A stretch of 64,000 bases of DNA from Allobosea sp039673065 (GTDB lineage: Bacteria; Pseudomonadota; Alphaproteobacteria; Rhizobiales; Beijerinckiaceae): assembly GCF_039673065.1 (NCBI RefSeq), contig NZ_JBDJKW010000009.1, forward strand, positions 131,385 through 195,384. Direction: 5' to 3'. Within the stretch, counting starts at the first letter, position 1. Each line of letters begins with the position of its first letter. Made by a program: the position numbers and the translations under genes. A model generated the notes under the pieces. The model was not told the origin of the DNA. It saw nothing but the letters and a program-made list of their open reading frames with translations, and searched no databases. Shown piece after piece: positions 56,393-64,000 of the stretch.

Positions 56393-57928
56393 ATGACCGC
56401 TGCCGACCTGGATTCACTCGCCCTTCTGACCGCGGCCCAGATGGCCGCCTGCGATGCCGCCACCATCCCCGCCGGCACGAAGGGCATCGTCCTGATGGAG
56501 CGCGCGGGCAGGGCGGTCGCTGAGGCTGCGCTCCGGCGGACGACGCCGGGCGAGCGAATCCTCGTGCTCTGCGGCCCCGGGAACAATGGCGGGGATGGCT
56601 TCGTCGCCGCCCGGCTCCTTGCCGCCGAGGGGCGCGCGGTCTCGCTCGCGCTCGCCGGAGACCCGGCTGCCCTGCGCGGCGACGCAGCGCTCGCCGCCGG
56701 TGGCTGGAGCGGGGCCGTGCTGCCACTGGCTGAGGCTTCGCCCGAAGGCTGTTCGCTGGTGATCGACGCGCTCTTCGGCGCCGGGTTGTCGCGTCCGCTG
56801 GAGGGCGAGGTCGCCGCCATGGTGACGCGTCTCAACCGGCTCGCGCTGCCGGTCCTGGCGGTCGACATGCCCAGCGGCGCCTCTGGCGACAGCGGTCTCG
56901 CCGCGGGCGTTGCGGTCCAGGCAGCCGAGACCGTGACCTTCTTCCGTCTCAAGCCCGGCCATCTGCTCCATCCCGGCCGCGCGCTCTGCGGCGCCGTGAC
57001 TCTGGCCGATATCGGCATCGATCCGGCACACGTCTTCGGGCCGGGCGGCGTCACGCCTTATGCCTGTCGTAACGCGCCCGGCCTCTGGCAGGTCGAGCTG
57101 CCGCGTCATGGTGAGGCGACGCATAAATTCGGGCGCGGCGCCGTGCTCGTCGCGGCCGGCGGACTGGCCGGCGTCGGCGCGCCCCGGCTCGGCGCCCGTG
57201 CCGCGCTGCGCAGCGGCGCCGGCCTCGCGACCATTCTCTGCACGCCGGACGCACTGCCGGTGCACGCCGCGCGCGGGCCGGATGCGGTGATGCAGGTCGC
57301 CATTGCTGACGAGGTCGCGCTGGATGAGCTGCTCGACACGCGCCGTGCCGAGGCGCTGCTGATCGGTCCGGCGCTGGGGCTCGACGAACGAGGACACGCG
57401 CTGACGCTGGCAGCCCTGCGCCGGGCGACGCTGCCCGCGGTCTTCGATGCCGATGCCGTCACGCATCTTGCGCGCGACCCGGAGCTTGCGATGCAGGCGG
57501 GCCCTGCGCGTCAGGCGCCCTTCGTGCTCACGCCGCACGAGGGCGAGTTCATGCGCCTGTTCGGCCATGTCGCGGCCTGCGCGCCGGGGCTCGCCAAGCC
57601 GGAACGCGCCGCGGCCGCAGCGCGCCTCAGCGGCGGCATAGTTGTGCTGAAGGGGGCGGACAGCGTCATCGCTGCGCCGGATGGGCGGCTCGCCATCAAC
57701 GCAACAGGCTCGCCCGCGCTGGCGACGGCGGGGTCGGGCGACGTGCTCGGCGGAATTATCACCGGCCTGCTGGCGCAGGGCATGCCGGCTTTCGAGGCGG
57801 CCTGTGCCGCGGTCTACCTGCACGGCCGCGCGGGCGAACGGCTCGGCATGGGGCTGATCGCCGACGAGCTACCCGAGGCGCTGCCCCCACTCCTCGTCGA
57901 GGTCCGTGGCCAGGCGTCTCATGATTAG
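56393..57928 (+). CDS. Bifunctional NAD(P)HX epimerase/dehydratase
   Basis: 511 residues from ATG 56393. The N-terminal YjeF_N epimerase half has MAACDAATIPAGTKGIVLME and LCGPGNNGGDGFVAARLL, then VIDALFGAGLSRPLEGE. The C-terminal ribokinase-like dehydratase half, from about residue 225, has HKFGRGAVLVAAGGLAGVGA and NATGSPALATAGSGDVLGGI. It repairs hydrated NADH and NADPH. Divergent from glnB. Confidence 0.94.
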   Translation: MTAADLDSLALLTAAQMAACDAATIPAGTKGIVLMERAGRAVAEAALRRTTPGERILVLCGPGNNGGDGFVAARLLAAEGRAVSLALAGDPAALRGDAALAAGGWSGAVLPLAEASPEGCSLVIDALFGAGLSRPLEGEVAAMVTRLNRLALPVLAVDMPSGASGDSGLAAGVAVQAAETVTFFRLKPGHLLHPGRALCGAVTLADIGIDPAHVFGPGGVTPYACRNAPGLWQVELPRHGEATHKFGRGAVLVAAGGLAGVGAPRLGARAALRSGAGLATILCTPDALPVHAARGPDAVMQVAIADEVALDELLDTRRAEALLIGPALGLDERGHALTLAALRRATLPAVFDADAVTHLARDPELAMQAGPARQAPFVLTPHEGEFMRLFGHVAACAPGLAKPERAAAAARLSGGIVVLKGADSVIAAPDGRLAINATGSPALATAGSGDVLGGIITGLLAQGMPAFEAACAAVYLHGRAGERLGMGLIADELPEALPPLLVEVRGQASHD

Positions 57929-57933
57929 GCGCG

Positions 57934-57964
57934 AAAAAAGCCCCGTCCCGGGAAGGGACGGGGC
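57934..57964 (-). terminator. Intrinsic terminator of the PRC-barrel gene
   Basis: Arms GCCCCGTCCC (57940-57949) and GGGACGGGGC (57955-57964) with a 5-base loop. Read on the minus strand the hairpin is followed by TTTTTTCGC. It may also stop plus-strand readthrough from the NAD(P)HX gene. Confidence 0.8.
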
Positions 57965-57996
57965 CGATAGCCGGCGTCAGCTCCCGAGCGGCTTGA

Positions 57997-58530
57997 TCAG
58001 CGGGCGGTGTAGCTGACCGGCGGAGCGTCGGTGAGCTGCTCCTTGGTCATCGTGATCTTGCCGTGGTCGGGATACATGTTGTCGGTCTTGGCCGTGGTCG
58101 ACGGCATCGCCGGGGCAGGCGCAGTGCCCGAGCCGCCGGCCGGGGTCGCGGCGGGCTGCATCGGCATGTCGCTCCACTGCACCTGATCGAACGGGATCGC
58201 CACATCCTTCGCACCGATACCGAGGAAGCCGCCGACGCCGACCGTCACCATTTCGATCTTGCCGGTCTTGTCGAGCACGATCTCGGTCACGTCACCGACC
58301 TTCTTCTGGTCCGGGCCGTAGATGTCGACGCCGATCAGTTTCGAGGCGCGCCACTTGCCCTGGCCTGTCAGATTGTTCTCTGCCCCCGCCGCAGCGCCGG
58401 TCGGGGCGGTCACCGCCGGGGCGGCAGGCTGGGGAGCGGCCGGAGCCGTCGGAGCAGCCGTCTGCGCCATTGCGGCCGTCGCGAGCATGGTGGTGCCGAT
58501 GGCGGTCATTGCAATATGTCGCATATACAT
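57997..58530 (-). CDS. Secreted PRC-barrel domain protein
   Basis: 177 residues from ATG 58530, which has AGGAGAG upstream. Signal peptide with cleavage after AMA-QTAA; an Ala/Pro-rich linker; then a PRC-barrel-like domain at about residues 60-120 (ASKLIGVDIYGPDQKKVGDV, TEIVLDKTGKIEMVTVG); and a short polar tail. Many rhizobia carry periplasmic PRC-barrel proteins of this type; their role is not established. Single gene with its own terminator. Confidence 0.85.
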   Translation of the reverse strand: MYMRHIAMTAIGTTMLATAAMAQTAAPTAPAAPQPAAPAVTAPTGAAAGAENNLTGQGKWRASKLIGVDIYGPDQKKVGDVTEIVLDKTGKIEMVTVGVGGFLGIGAKDVAIPFDQVQWSDMPMQPAATPAGGSGTAPAPAMPSTTAKTDNMYPDHGKITMTKEQLTDAPPVSYTAR

Positions 58531-58855
58531 AAATGCTCTCCTGTCGCTCTGGTGAAACTCTATGCACCATCAACGCGACGGGGCCGGTTTGGTTCTCCGG
58601 TCTGCGCGAATTTTTTGTTGTGCCGAACCGAATTTCATCTTGGAGATGAGCCAGCCAAACTGTGGGTGGCGTGTGGCCGGGGAATCTCTTGCAGCCGGTC
58701 GGATTGGCGGGCCGATTCGATCTTGGATGACTTAGGGGAATATCGGCTGGGCGCTTATCCGGCACCGCAGCAACCGATCGCCGGCGGAAACTGCGGCGCG
58801 ACGCTGCGAAATCAGGGCTGGATCGCGGAGCCCGCCGGGCAAAGCCGGCCGGAAA
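58531..58855. other. Non-coding stretch upstream of the PRC-barrel gene
   Basis: 325 bases between the PRC-barrel start and the 3' end of tRNA-Lys. It must hold the promoter of the former. No repeat or gene was recognised. Confidence 0.5.
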
Positions 58856-58930
58856 TGGTGAGCGGGGAGGGGATCGAACCCTCGACCACATGATTAAAAG
58901 TCACGTGCTCTACCGCTGAGCTACCCGCCC
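58856..58930 (-). tRNA. tRNA-Lys (anticodon TTT)
   Basis: On the minus strand the acceptor GGGCGGG (from 58930) pairs with CCCGCTC (one G-T), followed by A and an encoded CCA (58856-58858). The D arm GCTC...GAGC, anticodon stem CGTGA/TCATG, loop CTTTTAA with TTT at the anticodon, and T arm GAGGGTTCGATCCCTC are complete. 75 bases with CCA. Confidence 0.96.
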
Positions 58931-58942
58931 TCACCGGCGCGG

Positions 58943-58971
58943 TGAATAGGCATCGCCGGGCTCCGGGTCAA
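58943..58971 (-). promoter_or_regulatory. Promoter of tRNA-Lys
   Basis: On the minus strand TTGACC (58971-58966), a 17-base spacer, and TATTCA (58948-58943), placing the start about six bases before the mature tRNA end. Confidence 0.65.
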
Positions 58972-59118
58972 CATTGTTCGCGCCGCCGCATCGTGCCAGA
59001 AGCGCGCCGGAGGTCGCCGATGCCGTCTGACACGCCCCTTCCTGGTTTCCGGATCGCCGCGGCCGCCGTTCTCGCGGCGGCCGATGCCGTCTCGCGCGCG
59101 GCCATGGAGCGCTGAGCG

Positions 59119-60222
59119 ATGGCGCACGACGCTCAAGGCGCCGACGATTCCGCGCTTCGCGCCGGCTGGGCGCGCTGGGCCGCGACCTTCGTCTTCGTCG
59201 CCTGCGGGCTCTGCGCCGCGCTGCTCGGCTTCGTGGCGGTGATGGACCCCTATGGCGTGCGCGTGCGCCAGGGTGAGCCTGCCCGGCCACTGATGGATCT
59301 CAACCAGCGCTTCATGTACCCGCAGCTGGTGCGTTCGGGCGCCTTCGATTCCGCCGTGATCGGCACCTCGACTTTGCGCCTGCTCGATCCGGTCCGCCTG
59401 TCGCAGGGCCTCGGCGGCCGCTTCGTCAATCTCGGCATGAATGCCGCCACGCCCTGGGAGCAGGTCCGGATGGCGCGGCTCTTCGCCCGCGAGGTCGCCA
59501 GCCCGGCGCGGCTGGTCTGGGGCATCGACCTGCCCTGGTGCGAGGCGGATGCGACGCAGGAGGCCAAGCGGCTGACCCCGCGGCCTTTCCCGCCCTGGCT
59601 CTATGATGGCGCGCGCTGGCTCGCCTGGCCGAAGCAGCTGAACTTCACCACGCTGGAGATCGCCGTTCGGCTGGCTGCCTACCGCTTCGGCCTCGCGCCG
59701 GAGCGCATCCGCGGTGACGGCTACGAGGTCTTCACCCCGCCGGAAGGCACCTACGACCTCGCCCGTGCCCGCTTCCACCTCTATCGCGACCATGGCGGGC
59801 GGGCGCCGGACCTGCGGCCGCTGGCGCAACCCGAGCAGGTCACCCCTGCGCAACAGGCGCTCTGGCGCTTTCCGGCGCTGGCCTGGCTCGACGAGACGCT
59901 CGCGGAATTCCCGGCGCAGACGCGGGTGACGCTGGTGCTGCCGCCGGTGCATGCCGGCGCCCTGCCGCGCGAGGGCTCCGCCGCCTGGCAGCGTTTCGCC
60001 GCCTGCAAGGCCGAGATCGGCCGCGTCGCGGCGCGGCATGGCGCGATCGTCGCCGATTACGCCCATCGCTCCAGCCTGACCACGGTCGATGAGAACTACT
60101 GGGATCCGGCGCATTACCGCCTGCCGACGGCGCGGCGGATCGAGGACGATCTGGTGGCGATTGGCACCGGGCAGGGGCGCCCGGCCGGCGATGTGCTGCG
60201 GGTGATCGCGCCGGTTCGTTAA
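59119..60222 (+). CDS. Membrane-anchored SGNH-hydrolase-like protein
   Basis: 367 residues. One N-terminal membrane helix (about 20-42, ATFVFVACGLCAALLGFVAV) and a large outside domain. AVIGTSTLRLLDP resembles block I of SGNH hydrolases with the nucleophilic Ser, and WDPAHYRLPTA near residue 333 resembles the Asp-x-x-His block. This layout is like AlgX/DltD-type proteins that add or remove acyl groups on surface polymers. Function not proven. ftsB-like gene follows after 34 bases. Confidence 0.72.
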   Translation: MAHDAQGADDSALRAGWARWAATFVFVACGLCAALLGFVAVMDPYGVRVRQGEPARPLMDLNQRFMYPQLVRSGAFDSAVIGTSTLRLLDPVRLSQGLGGRFVNLGMNAATPWEQVRMARLFAREVASPARLVWGIDLPWCEADATQEAKRLTPRPFPPWLYDGARWLAWPKQLNFTTLEIAVRLAAYRFGLAPERIRGDGYEVFTPPEGTYDLARARFHLYRDHGGRAPDLRPLAQPEQVTPAQQALWRFPALAWLDETLAEFPAQTRVTLVLPPVHAGALPREGSAAWQRFAACKAEIGRVAARHGAIVADYAHRSSLTTVDENYWDPAHYRLPTARRIEDDLVAIGTGQGRPAGDVLRVIAPVR

Positions 60223-60256
60223 CGCGCCGGAAACCCTGTTCGGCTAGCCTCGCGCC

Positions 60257-60568
60257 ATGGTCATCCGTCGCGGCGTTCGCTCCCTTCTGGTCGCTCTGGC
60301 GCTCTACCTCGTCTCGGGCGGGGTGGTTGGCTACTTCATGTTCCATGCCCATCACGGCGCCCGCGGGCTGGAGACGCTCGGCGGCCTGCGCGAGCAGATC
60401 GGCGACATGGAGAAAGAGCTCGCCGGCCTGGTCGGCGAGCGGCGTGGCTGGGAGAAGCGCCTCAGCCTGATGCGCGACGAGGCGGTCGATCGCGATCTGC
60501 TCGACGAGCGCGCCCGCGACATGCTGGGCCGGGTGCATCGGAACGACGTCGTGGTGATGGGGCGCTGA
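60257..60568 (+). CDS. FtsB/DivIC-family septum formation initiator
   Basis: 103 residues: short cytoplasmic start, one membrane helix at about 8-30 (SLLVALALYLVSGGVVGYFM), then a coiled coil (RGLETLGGLREQIGDMEKEL) and the small C-terminal region with LLDERARDMLGRV. This is the DivIC/FtsB outline; the protein links divisome parts at the septum. Its place before pdhA is usual in rhizobia. Confidence 0.88.
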   Translation: MVIRRGVRSLLVALALYLVSGGVVGYFMFHAHHGARGLETLGGLREQIGDMEKELAGLVGERRGWEKRLSLMRDEAVDRDLLDERARDMLGRVHRNDVVVMGR

Positions 60569-60603
60569 GCCGGCGCGGCATCGCGATAGTCGCAAACCGA
60601 TCG

Positions 60604-60624
60604 ATTAACTTGTTTCAAGTTAAT
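60604..60624. promoter_or_regulatory. Palindromic operator candidate upstream of pdhA
   Basis: ATTAACTTG-TTT-CAAGTTAAT, perfect 9-base arms, 117 bases before the pdhA start, in an AT-rich patch that probably also carries the promoter (for example TAGAAA at about 60635 as -10). No T-run follows, so it is not a terminator of ftsB. The regulator is unknown. Confidence 0.55.
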
Positions 60625-60740
60625 TCGTGATAGTCTAGAAACTCCAGTGCATTAGCCTATGTTGCGCTGCGAGATGCTGCCCTCGCCAAGGGTTTTGCGT
60701 TCCTCTACAACCTAGTTCAGTTGAGCTTGGGAGGACGCTG

Positions 60741-61823
60741 ATGGCGACGGCCACGCGCAAGACGAAGGCTGCTTCGACGGCGAAAGCCGCCGGCAAGGGA
60801 GCCGCGAAGACGGGGGCGAATGCGACCTCCGGCATCCCGAATGTTCCGGTTTTCGACAAGGACGAGGAGCTCGCGGCCTATCGCGAGATGCTGCTGATCC
60901 GCCGTTTCGAGGAGAAGGCCGGCCAGATGTACGGCATGGGCCTGATCGGCGGCTTCTGCCACCTCTATATCGGCCAGGAAGCGGTCGTCGTCGGCGTCCA
61001 GATGGCGTCGAAGGAGGGTGACCAGGTCATCACCGGCTATCGCGACCACGGCCACATGCTGGCCTGCGGCATGGAATCGCGCGGCGTGATGGCCGAGCTG
61101 ACCGGCCGGCGCGGCGGGTACTCCCGCGGCAAGGGCGGCTCGATGCACATGTTCAGCCGCGAGAAGAACTTCTACGGCGGCCACGGCATCGTCGGCGCCC
61201 AGGTCTCGCTCGGCACCGGGCTCGGCTTCGCCAACTGGTACCGCCAGGACGGCAGCGTATCGCTGACCTATTTCGGCGACGGCGCGGCCAATCAGGGCCA
61301 GGTCTACGAGAGCTTCAACATGGCCCAGCTCTGGAAGCTGCCGGTCGTGTTCATCATCGAGAACAACCGCTACGCCATGGGCACGGCGGTGACCCGCGCC
61401 TCGGCGCAGACCGACTTCTCCAAGCGCGGCCTGTCCTTCGGCATTCCGGGCGAGCAGGTCGACGGCATGGACGTCCGCGCGGTGCGCGAGGCAGCCGAGC
61501 GCGCCATCGAGCACGCGCGCTCCGGCAACGGCCCCTACATCCTCGAGATGCAGACCTATCGCTATCGCGGCCACTCTATGTCCGACCCGGCGAAGTACCG
61601 CTCGAAGGACGAGGTCCAGCGCATGCGCGAGGAGCACGATCCGATCGAGCAGGTGCGGGCGCGTCTGCTGCGCGAGCACAAGGTCGCCGAGGACGAGCTC
61701 AAGGCGATCGACGCCAAGGTTCGCGAGATCGTCAACGACGCGGCCGAGTTCGCGACGCACGACCCGGAGCCGGACGTCTCCGAGCTCTTCACCGACATCC
61801 TGCTGGAGCCGGCGCAGGCCTAA
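60741..61823 (+). CDS. pdhA: Pyruvate dehydrogenase E1 component, alpha subunit
   Basis: 360 residues. A Lys/Ala-rich N-terminal 35 residues precede the catalytic domain. MLLIRRFEEKAGQMYGMGLI, HLYIGQEAVVVG, the TPP/Mg motif GDGAANQGQVYESFNMAQLW ending in NN, and the phospho-loop-like YRYRGHSMSDPAKYR are intact. With PdhB it decarboxylates pyruvate and acetylates the E2 lipoyl group. First gene of the pdhABC operon. Confidence 0.96.
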   Translation: MATATRKTKAASTAKAAGKGAAKTGANATSGIPNVPVFDKDEELAAYREMLLIRRFEEKAGQMYGMGLIGGFCHLYIGQEAVVVGVQMASKEGDQVITGYRDHGHMLACGMESRGVMAELTGRRGGYSRGKGGSMHMFSREKNFYGGHGIVGAQVSLGTGLGFANWYRQDGSVSLTYFGDGAANQGQVYESFNMAQLWKLPVVFIIENNRYAMGTAVTRASAQTDFSKRGLSFGIPGEQVDGMDVRAVREAAERAIEHARSGNGPYILEMQTYRYRGHSMSDPAKYRSKDEVQRMREEHDPIEQVRARLLREHKVAEDELKAIDAKVREIVNDAAEFATHDPEPDVSELFTDILLEPAQA

Positions 61824-61883
61824 CGGCCGCGCCATCCACCGTTCTCAAGGGCCCACGCGGCCCCCAGATATCCGGGTGCGTTC

Positions 61884-63323
61884 ATGCCGATCGACATTCT
61901 GATGCCCGCCCTGTCGCCGACCATGGAGCAGGGCAAGCTCGCCAAATGGCTGAAAGCCGAGGGCGACACCGTCAAGGCCGGCGACATCATCGCCGAGATC
62001 GAGACCGACAAGGCCACCATGGAGGTCGAGGCGGTCGATGAGGGCGTGCTCGCCAAGATCCTGATCGCCGACGGCACCGAGAACGTCGCGGTCAACACCC
62101 CGATCGGCGTCATCGCGGCCGAGGGCGAGGACGTCGCGGCGGCTGCCGCCGCCGGCGGCAAGTCACCGGAGAGGCCGGCCGAGGCCAAGCCCGCCGAAAG
62201 CGATCCCAAGGCTGCCCAGTCGGCGCCGCCGGCCGCCGTCGGCGAGGCCCCGCAGGTCGCGGCGGCCCCCAAGGCGGATTCGGCCGTGCCGCCGCAGCCC
62301 AAGGCCTATGACGCCTCCTCCGAGTTCCCGGCCGGTGCCGAGGTCGTCTCGATGACGGTCCGCGAGGCGCTGCGCGACGCCATGGCCGAGGAGATGCGCC
62401 GCGACGCCGACGTCTTCGTGATGGGCGAGGAGGTCGCCGAATACCAGGGCGCCTACAAGGTCACGCAGGGCCTGCTGCAGGAATTCGGCGCGCGCCGCGT
62501 CATCGACACCCCGATCACCGAGCACGGCTTCGCCGGCATCGGCGTCGGCGCCGCCCTGTCGGGCCTGCGCCCGGTCGTCGAGTTCATGACCTTCAACTTC
62601 GCCATGCAGGCGATCGACCAGATCATCAACTCGGCCGCCAAGACGCTCTACATGTCGGGCGGGCAGATGGGCTGCCCGATCGTCTTCCGCGGCCCTAACG
62701 GTGCCGCCGCCCGCGTCGGCGCACAGCACAGCCACGACTACGCCGCCTGGTATTCCAACGTGCCGGGCCTGAAGGTGGTGATGCCCTACAGCGCCTCCGA
62801 CGCGAAGGGCCTGCTCAAGAGCGCGATCCGCGATCCCAACCCGGTGATCTTCCTCGAGAACGAGATCCTTTACGGCCGCTCCTTCGAGGTGCCGAAGGGC
62901 GACGACTTCCTGATCCCGATCGGCAAGGCCAAGGTTGTCCGCCAGGGCACGGACGTGACCATCGTCTCCTTCGGCATCGGCATGACCTATGCGCTCGGCG
63001 CCGCCGAGGCGCTGGCCAAGGAAGGCATCGAGGCGGAGGTCATCGACCTGCGCACGATCCGCCCGATGGACATCGAGACCGTGATCGCCTCGGTGCAGAA
63101 GACCAATCGCTGCGTCGCGGTCGAGGAAGGCTTCCCGCAGTCCGGCGTCACCGCCGAGATCGGCATGAAGATCATGGAGGCGGCCTTCGACTATCTCGAC
63201 GCGCCCGTGGCCCGGGTCACCGGCAAGGACGTGCCGATGCCCTACGCCGCCAATCTCGAGAAGCTGGCCCTGCCGAACATCGGCGAGGTCGTCGCGGCCG
63301 CCAAGGCCGTCTGCTACCGCTGA
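61884..63323 (+). CDS. pdhB: Pyruvate dehydrogenase E1 beta subunit with N-terminal lipoyl domain
   Basis: 479 residues. Residues 1-80 are a complete lipoyl domain with the lipoylated Lys in EIETDKATMEVEA. An Ala/Pro linker (about 85-145) leads to the E1 beta domain: VREALRDAMAEEMRRD, EFMTFNFAMQAIDQIINSAA and GPNGAAARVGAQHSHDY. A lipoyl domain on E1 beta is typical of alphaproteobacteria. Sixty bases after pdhA. Confidence 0.96.
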   Translation: MPIDILMPALSPTMEQGKLAKWLKAEGDTVKAGDIIAEIETDKATMEVEAVDEGVLAKILIADGTENVAVNTPIGVIAAEGEDVAAAAAAGGKSPERPAEAKPAESDPKAAQSAPPAAVGEAPQVAAAPKADSAVPPQPKAYDASSEFPAGAEVVSMTVREALRDAMAEEMRRDADVFVMGEEVAEYQGAYKVTQGLLQEFGARRVIDTPITEHGFAGIGVGAALSGLRPVVEFMTFNFAMQAIDQIINSAAKTLYMSGGQMGCPIVFRGPNGAAARVGAQHSHDYAAWYSNVPGLKVVMPYSASDAKGLLKSAIRDPNPVIFLENEILYGRSFEVPKGDDFLIPIGKAKVVRQGTDVTIVSFGIGMTYALGAAEALAKEGIEAEVIDLRTIRPMDIETVIASVQKTNRCVAVEEGFPQSGVTAEIGMKIMEAAFDYLDAPVARVTGKDVPMPYAANLEKLALPNIGEVVAAAKAVCYR

Positions 63324-63338
63324 GAAGGGGCTTAAGCG

Positions 63339-64000
63339 ATGCCAACCAACATCCTGATGCCCGCGCTCTCTCCCACGATGGAGAAGGGCAATCTCGCCAA
63401 GTGGCTGAAGAAGGAAGGCGACACGATCAAGTCCGGCGACGTCATCGCCGAGATCGAGACCGACAAGGCGACCATGGAGGTCGAGGCGGTCGACGAGGGC
63501 GTGCTCGCCAAGATCGTGGTGCCCGAAGGCACCAGCGACGTCGCCGTCAACGCGGTGATCGGCATCATTGCGGCCGAGGGCGAGGATGCGAGCGCCGTCT
63601 CGGCGCCAGCAAAGGCCGAGGCTCCCAAGGCCGAGGCGCCCAAGGCTGACACTGCCAAGGCGGATGCGCCGAAGCCCGACACTGCGAAGGCCGAGGCTCC
63701 CAAGGCCGACGCCCCCAAGGCAGACGCGAAGGCGGAGCCGGCCAAGGCCCGCCCGGCATCCGGCGGCTCGCGTGCCTTCGCCTCGCCGCTGGCGCGTCGC
63801 CTGGCGAAGGAAGCCGGGATCGATCTCGGTACGGTTCAGGGTTCTGGTCCGCATGGCCGGATCGTCGAGAAGGACATCGCGGCGGCGAGGGCCGGTGGTG
63901 GAGCCAAGACCGCGAACGCATCTGTCTCCCAGACAAGCGCACCTTCTGCGCCGATGCCGGCCGCCGCGCCGCTCGCCACCGGCCAGTCGGACGAGCAGGT
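63339..64000 (+). CDS. pdhC: Dihydrolipoamide acetyltransferase E2 of pyruvate dehydrogenase (3' end beyond window)
   Basis: About 220 residues are visible from ATG 63339; the frame is open at the right edge. Residues 1-80 are a lipoyl domain nearly the same as that of PdhB, with Lys in EIETDKATMEVEA. A long Ala/Lys/Pro repeat linker (APKAEAPKADTAKADAPK) follows, then the E1/E3-binding domain SRAFASPLARRLAKEAGIDL and GPHGRIVEKDIAAA. The catalytic acetyltransferase domain is missing because of the window edge. 15 bases after pdhB. Confidence 0.95.
   Translation, partial: MPTNILMPALSPTMEKGNLAKWLKKEGDTIKSGDVIAEIETDKATMEVEAVDEGVLAKIVVPEGTSDVAVNAVIGIIAAEGEDASAVSAPAKAEAPKAEAPKADTAKADAPKPDTAKAEAPKADAPKADAKAEPAKARPASGGSRAFASPLARRLAKEAGIDLGTVQGSGPHGRIVEKDIAAARAGGGAKTANASVSQTSAPSAPMPAAAPLATGQSDEQ

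Overview
The window reads as a chromosomal segment of a high-GC alphaproteobacterium of the order Hyphomicrobiales (Rhizobiales). The general impression is of Bosea or a close relative, but genus is not proven here. Supporting signs are a rhizobial-type suf operon with an Irr/ICE-like box in its promoter, a pyruvate dehydrogenase E1 beta subunit with its own lipoyl domain, a pyrB-pyrC' pair with a degenerate dihydroorotase, and glnB-glnA in tandem. No insertion sequence, prophage, integron or CRISPR array was seen. Coding density is high and most of the window is housekeeping.

Layout. (1) 1-653: edge-truncated alpha/beta hydrolase. (2) 736-7848: Fe-S cluster assembly operon (cysteine desulfurase, sufB, sufC, sufD, a 4-oxalocrotonate tautomerase-like gene, sufS, sufT) behind a good sigma70-like promoter with an Irr-type palindrome at the predicted start of transcription, closed by a strong hairpin. 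Its A-type carrier partner is not in the operon but lies alone at 43.9 kb. (3) 8159-16262: catabolic cluster for 2-aminobenzoate (anthranilate) through CoA thioesters. It holds RidA, the CoA ligase, acyl-CoA dehydrogenase, enoyl-CoA hydratase, a MarR regulator and an SDR on the minus strand, and the fused 2-aminobenzoyl-CoA monooxygenase/reductase divergently on the plus strand. Two matching AT-rich palindromes sit in the divergent promoter region. (4) 16.4-19.1 kb: VOC ring-cleaving dioxygenase, DUF2778 protein and a small secreted protein, followed by a REP-like repeat patch. (5) 19.5-28.8 kb: topA, the pyrB / small membrane protein / pyrC' / plsY / dprA series, small secreted proteins, ruvX. 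(6) 28.9-35.5 kb: putative 3-sulfolactate degradation cluster. It holds a TctC-like binding protein, a GntR/UTRA regulator with a perfect palindromic operator, suyA, suyB, a YeiH-family exporter, slcC and comC.

(7) 35.6-46 kb: lipoprotein, adenine deaminase, UPF0173 hydrolase, gatC-gatA, PhzF protein, a second REP-like patch, MmcQ/YjbR protein, Ldh-family dehydrogenase, A-type Fe-S carrier, diguanylate cyclase, DEAD-box helicase. (8) 47-58.5 kb: hydrolase, LysR regulator, parE, GT4 glycosyltransferase, FkbM methyltransferase, glnA, glnB, bifunctional NAD(P)HX repair enzyme, PRC-barrel protein. (9) 58.9 kb to the end: tRNA-Lys(TTT) with a clear promoter, SGNH-like protein, FtsB-like divisome protein, and pdhA-pdhB-pdhC, the last cut by the right edge.

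How the parts work together. The anthranilate cluster would activate the acid to a CoA thioester, hydroxylate and reduce the ring in one fused flavoenzyme, and finish by beta-oxidation-like steps. The sulfolactate cluster would interconvert the two enantiomers through sulfopyruvate (SlcC plus ComC), cleave (R)-sulfolactate to pyruvate and sulfite (SuyAB) and export a sulfur oxyanion (YeiH family). These two accessory clusters and their operators are the most interesting biology in the window. The regulatory palindromes and the REP-like elements are the main structure not explained by genes. All names rest on reading motifs and context; no database search was run.
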